A stretch of 8,028 nt of DNA from Anaerolineaceae bacterium (lineage in GTDB: Bacteria > Chloroflexota > Anaerolineae > Anaerolineales > Anaerolineaceae). Of the stretch, positions 1 through 5,449 are shown in pieces. A program made the translations under genes and the position numbers. Where the stretch lies: contig WOZC01000109.1 in assembly GCA_011620465.1 (NCBI GenBank), positions 1 through 8,028 on the forward strand, read 5' to 3'. The notes below the pieces were generated by a model. It saw only the letters and a program-made list of their open reading frames with translations. It had not been told where the DNA came from and ran no database searches. Position 1 is the stretch's first letter; every line of letters begins with the position of its first letter.

Positions 1-11
1 TTGAATTCCAT
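1..11 (-). CDS. 5' end of a leftward gene cut by the window edge
   Basis: Only the start codon and about two more codons (Met-Glu-Phe) are inside the window, so the product cannot be named. The start is supported by a strong AAGGAG ribosome binding site at 18-23, six bases from the ATG, and by a consensus TATAAT at 40-45 on the same strand. The gene would lie downstream of, and in the same direction as, the aldolase/aminotransferase operon. It is separated from that operon by a terminator and about 650 bases, so it is probably a separate transcription unit. Confidence 0.5.
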
Positions 12-17
12 GGTATG

Positions 18-45
18 CTCCTTTTTATTGATTTTCTCAATTATA
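18..45 (-). promoter_or_regulatory. RBS and -10 box of the leftward edge gene
   Basis: Read leftward, TATAAT (40-45) is followed by an AT-rich leader and then AAGGAG (18-23), six bases before the ATG at 9-11. The sequence 17 bases upstream of the -10 (63-68, ATACAC) is a poor -35 box, so the promoter may need an activator or may lie elsewhere. The RBS is more certain than the promoter. Confidence 0.45.
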
Positions 46-169
46 GCCCATAAAATATCACCGTGTATTTCTAACCAGACTTTTCCCGGATGCAGCATGC
101 AGTTCCTTCTATCGTAAAAAGGCCTTGGGATTTACCATGCTACATTCATCAGTTCGTTGGATTGAAAGG

Positions 170-197
170 GGGGTCTTTAGTTTCAACTGTAGACCCC
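170..197. repeat. Inverted repeat / hairpin
   Basis: GGGGTCT (170-176) pairs perfectly with AGACCCC (191-197). Inside, AGT and ACT can pair across a 2x2 internal loop, leaving a TTCA tetraloop. No clear T-tract follows on either strand, so it does not look like a canonical terminator. It could be an RNA hairpin, a protein-binding palindrome or a relic of a small element. Confidence 0.4.
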
Positions 198-488
198 AAT
201 CATCGCCATATTTAGAGACTTATTTTCAAGTTAAAGTGGTCCCATCCTTATTTTGAAATATGAATACCTGACGGCACCATAGCGATTTTTGTCATTTCCC
301 CTGGCTTTTCATGGATTTTCAGAACCAGGGTCAAAGCCCGGGGTTGGCGCTGAGCCATTATCTAGGCTCTCACCTCTGCGCTGTTCGCCTTTGGATTGGA
401 AGCCGTTGAAGCCGATGATTCGGAAACATTTAGGTGGTCATAGCTCGGCAGCCTGGTTGGCAATTCGTTTGGCAATGTCGGATTTTAA

Positions 489-538
489 GTGATCCTGCTG
501 GGCATATTTCTGGGACCCATCGTATCAGTCAGGATCAC
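489..538. repeat. Nine-base perfect inverted repeat with 32-base spacer
   Basis: GTGATCCTG (489-497) is the exact reverse complement of CAGGATCAC (530-538). The spacer of 32 bases is about three helical turns, which would suit two DNA half-sites on one face of the helix, or the ends of a miniature element. No gene is attached to it, and chance cannot be excluded. Confidence 0.35.
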
Positions 539-661
539 GCGATTGTCGTAATTTAGGCATTAGTTTTTTCGATTATTACAAAACTCGCTAACATTCTAAA
601 TATAGCTACAAAGATTCCATAGAATGGGGTTAGATAGAGTACTGGCAATTTAAAAAATAAC

Positions 662-693
662 TGATAAGAGTGCTGCGATGCAGTATCCTATCA
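662..693. repeat. Imperfect hairpin next to the operon terminator
   Basis: TGATA (662-666) pairs with TATCA (689-693), and CTGC pairs with GCAG around a three-base GAT loop. In between are G.T wobble pairs, one mismatch and a bulge, giving about 13 pairs in total. It lies just beyond the leftward operon's terminator, so it could act as a back-up terminator or a 3'-end stabiliser, or be a REP-like unit. No second copy is seen in this window. Confidence 0.35.
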
Positions 694-700
694 ATCTCAT

Positions 701-728
701 AAAAAAAGAGGGGGCAGAATTGCCCTCT
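701..728 (-). terminator. Rho-independent terminator of the aldolase/aminotransferase operon
   Basis: Read leftward, the RNA forms AGAG-GGCA / TGCC-CTCT with a short ATTC loop and a two-base bulge, followed directly by seven U residues (the A-run at 701-707 on the plus strand). It begins about 28 bases after the aminotransferase stop codon (757-759). That is the expected place and orientation for ending the leftward transcript. Confidence 0.85.
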
Positions 729-756
729 CATTAGTAGTCAAGTAAAAAATCAAGAT

Positions 757-2202
757 TCATTCTACGCTTGTCAGCACACCCTCGAAGCGATCCAGCGCGT
801 CATCTATGACTTCATCGGTATCGGCCATGCTGGTGTACATGCGGCTGCCAGCCAGGGTGATGATTCCAGAAGCCATGTAGGCAGCGCCCATTTCCTGCAT
901 CATGTGATTGCGCGGTTTGAGCTGCTTTGCCAGACGAATAGGATGCTTTAAATCCAGCAACATCACGGCTGCGGTCTCAAGATGGCAGATGGAACCCTGG
1001 TTATAGACCACAAAAGGCAGGTGATGCCTGTCGACAATGGCCTGCAGGCCCTTGGTCAGACGGTCACCCTGCTGACCTGCAATCACGGGAGCATTGGTAC
1101 GTTCCATTTCCTGTAAGGCAAAATAGCCAGCCGCGCAAGAGAGCGGGTTCGCCGAAAGCGTGCCGCCCACGTAAGCGCGCTTGCCAGTGCCGCCGATGCC
1201 GGCTGAAAGGTGCTGCATCACGTCGCGGCGTCCACCCACAGCCCCAGCCATAGGGTAACCGCCGGTGATGCACTTGCCAAAGATGGTAAGGTCAGGCTTC
1301 ACACCAAAATAGCCCTGAGCACAGCCCATCCCCAGCCGGAAACCGGTAACCACTTCATCGAAAATGAGCAGTGACCCGAATTCATCGCATAGTTCGCGCA
1401 CTTTTTGATTGAAGTCCTGATAGATCGGGCGTGTACCGCTTTCAGGACCGACCGGTTCCAGAATGACAGCTGCAGTACCACCGCGCACATGGTTGAAAAT
1501 CAACTTGCGGCGCAGGGCACCCAAATCATTCGGGTAGAACTCCTCCGTGTTGGCCGTCGCGCCAAAAGGAATACCAGCGGATTCGAAACGACCAGTACCA
1601 GGCACGTGCAGTCCATAGACCATCGAGTCGCTCCAGCCGTGATAGGCGCCGCCGACTTTGATTATTTTCTTCTTCTTGGTGTAAGCACGGGCCACACGGA
1701 TAGCGGCCATGACGCTTTCAGTGCCGGAGCCAAACATGCGCAACATTTCCACGCTGGGCACCAGGCGGTTGACTAGTTGAGCCAGCTTGAGTTCATATTC
1801 ATGGAAGAGGCCAGTAACCGGGCCAGATTCGTTGACTACTTCCATCACCTTTTCGCGCACGGGAGCATAGTTACTGCCCAACACAGTTGGACCGCCCGCT
1901 TGTAAGAAGTCGATGTAACGGTTGCCATCCACGTCCCACATGTAGGCGCCTTCGGCCTTCTGTATCGCCAGAGGGAAAGGATAGTTGAAAGCCAGGTTAT
2001 GCTGCACGCCGCCAGGAACGTACTGCTTGGCTTCATCAGTCAGTTTTTTAGAACCCTGGCAATTGGTATCGAAATATTTCAGATACTCTTCCATCTTCTC
2101 TCGTTTGATAGTATGAAGAGGCTGACTCACCAGCTCCTCCAGCTTTCGATAGATTTCAGCGGTATTGTGCCACTCCGAAATTGCATACTTTTGCTCGCTC
2201 AT
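757..2202 (-). CDS. Class III PLP-dependent aminotransferase, glutamate-1-semialdehyde-aminomutase-like
   Basis: A 481-residue fold-type I PLP enzyme, expected in the cytosol. Visible signatures are the conserved PGGVQ start of the catalytic domain (63-67), the phosphate-binding GSGTE (158-162), YHG (187-189), ILEPVGPESG (247-256), the pyridine-N aspartate in IFDEVVTGFR (D282), and the Schiff-base lysine in FGKCITGG (K310). GGTLSANPLS (346-355) follows. Similarity is closest to the HemL/acetylornithine class III group, but the protein carries about 50 extra N-terminal residues compared with typical HemL. It sits in a sugar-type operon rather than with haem genes, so a haem role is unlikely. 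Its ATG overlaps the aldolase stop (ATGA), with GGAGGA just upstream, so translation is probably coupled. The substrate is unknown: it may transaminate an amino-aldehyde or amino-ketose, or shift an amino group between neighbouring carbons. Confidence 0.93.
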   Translation of the reverse strand: MSEQKYAISEWHNTAEIYRKLEELVSQPLHTIKREKMEEYLKYFDTNCQGSKKLTDEAKQYVPGGVQHNLAFNYPFPLAIQKAEGAYMWDVDGNRYIDFLQAGGPTVLGSNYAPVREKVMEVVNESGPVTGLFHEYELKLAQLVNRLVPSVEMLRMFGSGTESVMAAIRVARAYTKKKKIIKVGGAYHGWSDSMVYGLHVPGTGRFESAGIPFGATANTEEFYPNDLGALRRKLIFNHVRGGTAAVILEPVGPESGTRPIYQDFNQKVRELCDEFGSLLIFDEVVTGFRLGMGCAQGYFGVKPDLTIFGKCITGGYPMAGAVGGRRDVMQHLSAGIGGTGKRAYVGGTLSANPLSCAAGYFALQEMERTNAPVIAGQQGDRLTKGLQAIVDRHHLPFVVYNQGSICHLETAAVMLLDLKHPIRLAKQLKPRNHMMQEMGAAYMASGIITLAGSRMYTSMADTDEVIDDALDRFEGVLTSVE

Positions 2203-2885
2203 TTGTCCTCCAGAGATCGATTCAGGGTTTCAGCTTTCTTCTCGTCTTTCCGCAGCATCAAAAAGGCGAATTCGCGGAAAGCCGCAGGGATTTTAGTGAT
2301 TTCTTTCTCGGTGCACAGCGCCAGAATATAGGTGGTGGCACATTTTTCGAGCAATTGCACATTGAAGATTGTGCGGTCAGAATCCGGGCCCAACAGTAGA
2401 GCTCCGTGATTTTGCAAAATATAGGCGTTGGCGTGATTCGACAGGCGTTTGACGACGTTCTTCTTTAGGAATGGCGTGCCGGAAGGCGCGTAATCGATGA
2501 TGGCCACCGATTTGCCCAGAAAGCGCACCTGTTCGTCAAACAAAGCTGGGATAGGCGTGCGGGTCAGTGCCAGTGCGCTGGCATAGAGCTGATGAGTGTG
2601 GATCGCACAATTGACGTCCTGCCGGTTCTCATAGATAGCAGCATGCATGGCACTTTCGATTGATGGCTTCCGTTCACCTTCGATCCTTTTCAGGTCCCAG
2701 CCCAGCACACAGATATCATCCACAACCATCTTGGTGTAATCGTAGTTGCTGGGAGTGATGGCAAAGGCCTGTTCGCCCTGCACGCGCACGGAAATGTTTC
2801 CACCCGTACCCATCAAAATGCCCCTCGCAATCAGTTTTTGACAGATTTCCAAGACCGTTTGTTTGGCTTCTAAAACAGCACTCAT
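2199..2885 (-). CDS. Class II (zinc) aldolase, L-fuculose-phosphate-aldolase family
   Basis: A 228-residue class II aldolase/adducin-family protein, close to the usual length of about 215. It follows the FucA plan: GGN (28-30), the phosphate-site loop TPSN (44-47) and KPS (73-75), the catalytic Glu77, zinc ligands His96 and His98 in IHTHQ, and His160 in QNHGALLLG. Family members cleave phosphorylated ketoses such as fuculose-1-P, rhamnulose-1-P or ribulose-P to DHAP plus an aldehyde, or epimerise or decarboxylate related compounds. Here the partner is most likely the phosphorylated product of the FGGY kinase. I chose ATG 2885 because AAAGGA (2895-2900) sits nine bases upstream. An in-frame ATG at 2894 abuts that RBS, and a GTG at 2924 would add 13 residues. 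It is the first gene of the leftward operon. Exact substrate unresolved. Confidence 0.93.
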   Translation of the reverse strand: MSAVLEAKQTVLEICQKLIARGILMGTGGNISVRVQGEQAFAITPSNYDYTKMVVDDICVLGWDLKRIEGERKPSIESAMHAAIYENRQDVNCAIHTHQLYASALALTRTPIPALFDEQVRFLGKSVAIIDYAPSGTPFLKKNVVKRLSNHANAYILQNHGALLLGPDSDRTIFNVQLLEKCATTYILALCTEKEITKIPAAFREFAFLMLRKDEKKAETLNRSLEDK

Positions 2886-2980
2886 TAACGCCATTCCTTT
2901 CGCCTGTTCCCGTTTAATTCTCACATCGCTGCGAGTGAGTTAATTTCGGATTCGATAACTTGCATTGCTTGCTAATTCTC

Positions 2981-3008
2981 ATTATAATAAATTTATTGAA
3001 TTGTGCAA
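2981..3008 (-). promoter_or_regulatory. Probable sigma70-type promoter of the leftward operon
   Basis: Read leftward, TTGCAC (3003-3008) is followed after 16 bases by a consensus TATAAT (2981-2986), giving a 5' leader of roughly 85-90 bases before the aldolase ATG at 2885. The -10 is perfect and the -35 keeps only TTG. Its -35 touches the palindrome at 3008-3020, which fits control by the neighbouring GntR-type regulator. Confidence 0.55.
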
Positions 3009-3035
3009 CTGTTAAACAGTGTAACTGAACAACAA
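3003..3035. promoter_or_regulatory. Candidate operator for the GntR-type regulator
   Basis: ACTGTT-A-AACAGT (3008-3020) is a perfect 13-base palindrome with one central base. Its core, TGTTaAACA, has the size and shape of GntR-family sites. It is overlaid by a direct repeat: GTGCAACTG (3003-3011) and GTGTAACTG (3020-3028), 17 bases apart, each followed by a sequence ending in AACA (12 of 16 positions match). It overlaps the -35 of the leftward promoter and lies in the divergent region shared with the regulator. Binding is inferred, not shown. Confidence 0.5.
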
Positions 3036-3121
3036 AAAACAGATTTTTATTCCTTACACCAAATATTTATATCTTTCAGAACTTTTTGGAGGCGGTAAAG
3101 CAGACAGACAAGTACAAATCG

Positions 3122-3147
3122 TTGAGCTTTCTCTTCGCCGTTATAAT
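3122..3147 (+). promoter_or_regulatory. Possible promoter for the rightward operon
   Basis: A perfect TATAAT (3142-3147) lies about 145 bases before the regulator start. The nearest -35-like element, TTGAGC (3122-3127), is only 14 bases away, which is shorter than the usual 16-18. The -10 is credible and the -35 is weak, so this is a tentative call. Confidence 0.3.
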
Positions 3148-3292
3148 ATGGGTATTAAATTCATTACCCGGGCGACGAACCGTTGAAAGGAGCAAGAAAG
3201 CAGTTGCCTTTCACTGCTGGTAAGATGTTCTATATTCTGTACAGATGGACTGTCGAATTCGGGCACATCTTAGAGAGGAGTTTGACCTTGGG

Positions 3293-4150
3293 ATGACTAC
3301 TTACAATTATGTACTCGTCCTGGATCGCAGTTTGCCACAGACCATGGCAGAGCAGGCGCTCAACGCCATCATCAGTGCCATTCAGGCAGAGCGCCCCGGT
3401 TTTTGCATCGGCGACCGCCTGACCATTCAGGAACTTTCACGCCAGAACGGCATTCACCGTAACACCCTCACAAATGTATTCGATGATCTCGTGCGTATGG
3501 GTTTTCTCCGCCGCCTGCCCAATAAAGGGTTCGAGGTAGTGCAGCACTCCCCGGAACGGCCTCAGCAATTGACCCAGCACATCCTTTCTCTATCAGACGT
3601 AGCCAAACGCGATCGCATTGATTCCCGCTCCCAGTTGATCACTGAGGAGACTGGCTTGCGTAAGGTACGCGACCTGCCGCAAGAGTTCGGCAGGGTGCAG
3701 CAAGATCTCTCACTAGGCCCCGATGATTTCATCTCTGCACTGGCCCGGTGCCGTTTGATCAAACATACAGACGAATCCGAATGGAAGACCGTCTCCATCG
3801 AACAAAGTTACCTCACCACAGCTCTGGTGCCCGGCCTTCTGGAAAATGCCATCCAGCAGATCGAAGAAGAGGGTGAACTCTCACTGTACCGCTCATTGCG
3901 ACGCATCTATCCCAATGAAGACCTCTTCAAGGCCTATTACGAAATTTCCCATTTACCTCTGCCGAAAACATTGAAAGCCAACTGGCCCGGTTCGAGCCAA
4001 TCGCTGATTGCGGTTGTCTCGATCACCTATTGCTCCAAAGGGCCGGTAGAAGTCACCCATACCTGGTTTGACGCCAACCAGGCCAGCCTCATTGCCGGGT
4101 CGCTTGACGTCAAATTGATCGAGACCATGAAGCCAAAAGAAGTCCGTTGA
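3293..4150 (+). CDS. GntR-family (HutC-type) transcriptional regulator with UTRA-like effector domain
   Basis: A 285-residue regulator. Residues about 17-83 form the winged helix-turn-helix: an amphipathic first helix, GDRLTIQELSRQNGIHRNTL (40-59), then the recognition helix and the wing ending in PNKGFEV (76-82). Residues about 145-275 resemble a UTRA ligand-binding domain, with the typical SYL (172-174), LSLYRSL (196-202) and a closing GPVEVTHTWF (250-259). HutC-type proteins bind sugars, sugar phosphates or amino compounds and usually repress adjacent catabolic genes. It is transcribed divergently from the aldolase operon and leads the transporter/kinase operon, so it likely controls both. 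The start at 3293 is preceded by AGAGAGGAG, though the 12-base spacing is long. An in-frame ATG at 3245 would add 16 residues but lacks an RBS. The effector is unknown. Confidence 0.88.
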   Translation: MTTYNYVLVLDRSLPQTMAEQALNAIISAIQAERPGFCIGDRLTIQELSRQNGIHRNTLTNVFDDLVRMGFLRRLPNKGFEVVQHSPERPQQLTQHILSLSDVAKRDRIDSRSQLITEETGLRKVRDLPQEFGRVQQDLSLGPDDFISALARCRLIKHTDESEWKTVSIEQSYLTTALVPGLLENAIQQIEEEGELSLYRSLRRIYPNEDLFKAYYEISHLPLPKTLKANWPGSSQSLIAVVSITYCSKGPVEVTHTWFDANQASLIAGSLDVKLIETMKPKEVR

Positions 4151-4170
4151 GTTCATTGCCATTTCGACTC

Positions 4171-4193
4171 GGTTTGAACTCAGGTTCATAACC
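4171..4193 (+). repeat. Intergenic hairpin between regulator and transporter genes
   Basis: GGTT-TGAAC (4171-4179) pairs with GTTCA-T-AACC (4184-4193) around a TCAG loop. This gives nine base pairs with a single bulged T in the 69-base gap. No T-run follows, so it is not a standard terminator. In the transcript it could set different message levels for regulator and transporter, for example by RNA processing or by partial masking of the nearby RBS at about 4204-4213. As DNA, it could be a weak protein site. Confidence 0.4.
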
Positions 4194-4219
4194 CATTGTT
4201 ACCAGAAAGGGAAGCCTCT

Positions 4220-5449
4220 ATGGAAAATCAAGAATACCGTCTTTACCCTTACCGCTGGGTCGTTTTGGCCATATTCATGTTCATCAATCTGACCATTCAG
4301 ATTCTTTGGATTGGATACGCGCCGATCACCGGACCTGCCGCAAAATTCTATGGAGTCTCAGATCTGCAGATCGGTTTTTTGTCTATGTTGTTCATGATCT
4401 CATACATCCCGTTATCTTTACCGGTATCGTGGGCCATCGATACCTATGGGTTCCGCAAGACGGTAGGATTGGGGGCAATATTGATGGGCGTCTTCGGCAT
4501 CGTCCGTGGCATAGCCGGGACAAATTACACGCTGGTCTTCATCAGCACCATCGGCATTGCGGTAGCACAGCCGTTCCTGCTCAACGCCTGGACGACTGTG
4601 CCAGCCAAGTGGTTTGACATGGAATTCCGCGCCACGGCGGTGGGCCTGGTCACCCTGGCCTCCCTGGCTGGCACTGCTCTAGGGATGGTTCTAACCCCCA
4701 TCCTGACCGAAACCATGTCCATTCCGCAAGTGCAATTGATCTATGGTTTCATCGCGGCTTTTTCAGCGCTGTTGTTTGTGATCCTGGCTCGCGAAACCCC
4801 GCCCACGCCGCCCTGCCCTGCTGGGTTGGAAGTGCGTGCTCTGATGTTGGATGGTCTGAAAAACGCGGTCAAGAACAAAATGCTCTGGTACTACTTAGTC
4901 GTTTCATTCATCGGCATGGGTCTTTTTAACGGCATTACCACCTGGGTAGAACCCATCATCCGGCCGAGGGGGTTCACCCCCACCGATGCGGGTACCCTGG
5001 GCGCCCTGATGCTGATTGGTGGAGTTATTGGTGCTGTGGTCATCCCGCCCTTCTCAGATCGTTCGCATAAACGCAAGAAATTCCTGCTATTTGGAATTTT
5101 GGCTGCCATCCCGGGGCTGATAGGAGTCACTTTTGCCCAGCAGTTCTGGTTGCTCTGTGTTTCGGCCTTTACAATGGGCTTTTTCATCACCAGCGTCAGT
5201 CCCATCGGTATGCAATATGCAGCGGAGATCACCCAGCCCACCCCGGAAGGTACCAGCAATGGCTTGATCCAGTTGTTCGGACAAGCCTCAGTCGTATTCG
5301 TCTATCTCATGGAGGCCACCAAAGCCCCCGATGGATCTTTCACCCCAGCCCTTTTGCTTATGATCGGTTTTCTGGTCATCGGTGCCATTCTACTTACACA
5401 GTTGCAGGACCCAAAATTCCCAGCCAGGGAGAACAAAGAAAATGACTGA
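4220..5449 (+). CDS. MFS transporter resembling the FLVCR (SLC49) family
   Basis: A 409-residue inner-membrane carrier with about 12 hydrophobic helices (roughly 12-33, 48-69, 80-99, 103-121, 137-160, 170-190, a loop of about 30 residues, then 222-241, 257-278, 287-305, 308-327, 345-364, 375-395). A degenerate MFS motif A, W-AIDTYGFRK, spans 71-80. Several stretches recall, from memory, vertebrate FLVCR1/2: WIGYAPI (30-36), FYGVS (43-47), LSM...YIPLSLPVSW (54-71), AQPFLL (116-121), TMGFF (318-322) and the PEGTSNGL segment (342-349). FLVCR proteins carry choline and ethanolamine. The Trp and Gln said to line their site have counterparts here (W30, Q117), while the second aromatic appears to be Asn237. 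The start at ATG 4220 has an AGAAAGGGAAG RBS. The gene overlaps the kinase start by 8 bases. Likely the importer for the cluster; substrate inferred only. Confidence 0.9.
   Translation: MENQEYRLYPYRWVVLAIFMFINLTIQILWIGYAPITGPAAKFYGVSDLQIGFLSMLFMISYIPLSLPVSWAIDTYGFRKTVGLGAILMGVFGIVRGIAGTNYTLVFISTIGIAVAQPFLLNAWTTVPAKWFDMEFRATAVGLVTLASLAGTALGMVLTPILTETMSIPQVQLIYGFIAAFSALLFVILARETPPTPPCPAGLEVRALMLDGLKNAVKNKMLWYYLVVSFIGMGLFNGITTWVEPIIRPRGFTPTDAGTLGALMLIGGVIGAVVIPPFSDRSHKRKKFLLFGILAAIPGLIGVTFAQQFWLLCVSAFTMGFFITSVSPIGMQYAAEITQPTPEGTSNGLIQLFGQASVVFVYLMEATKAPDGSFTPALLLMIGFLVIGAILLTQLQDPKFPARENKEND

Larger units (their letters stand above)
46..700. other. Long AT-rich intergenic stretch without a recognisable gene
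   Basis: About 650 bases between two leftward transcription units. The only open frame of note (289-492, rightward, 67 codons) has no ribosome binding site and a composition typical of a chance frame. On the leftward strand, about 250-545 can be read as a broken frame with several stops and a coding-like feel (for example KSDIAKRIANQAAEL), but I recognise no family. The region holds inverted repeats at 170-197, 489-538 and 662-693. It may be a decayed gene or a regulatory spacer, and no function can be assigned. Confidence 0.5.

Noticed and set aside
289..492. A 67-codon rightward frame in the left spacer
   Set aside because: No ribosome binding site, no motif and a shadow-like composition; not supported as a gene.
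1405..1776. A 123-codon rightward open frame
   Set aside because: It lies fully antisense to the aminotransferase gene, has no family motif or RBS, and is explained by the codon composition of the opposite strand.
757..2202. Naming the aminotransferase hemL
   Set aside because: The fold matches, but the N-terminal extension and the sugar-catabolic operon argue against tetrapyrrole synthesis, and no other haem gene is nearby.
3245..3292. Upstream ATG 3245 as the regulator start
   Set aside because: No RBS before it, and the extra residues do not resemble a GntR N-terminus; kept only as an alternative.
3953..4189. Leftward 78-codon frame at the end of the regulator gene
   Set aside because: Antisense shadow of the GntR coding sequence without a family signature.
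4196..4219. TTG 4196 as the transporter start
   Set aside because: ATG 4220 has a clear RBS at about 4204-4213, which would lie inside the coding region if TTG were used.
5382..5441. ATG 5382 as the kinase start
   Set aside because: It would add 20 residues inside the transporter gene; the family's DLGTSG motif is expected close to the N-terminus, and ATG 5442 has an RBS.
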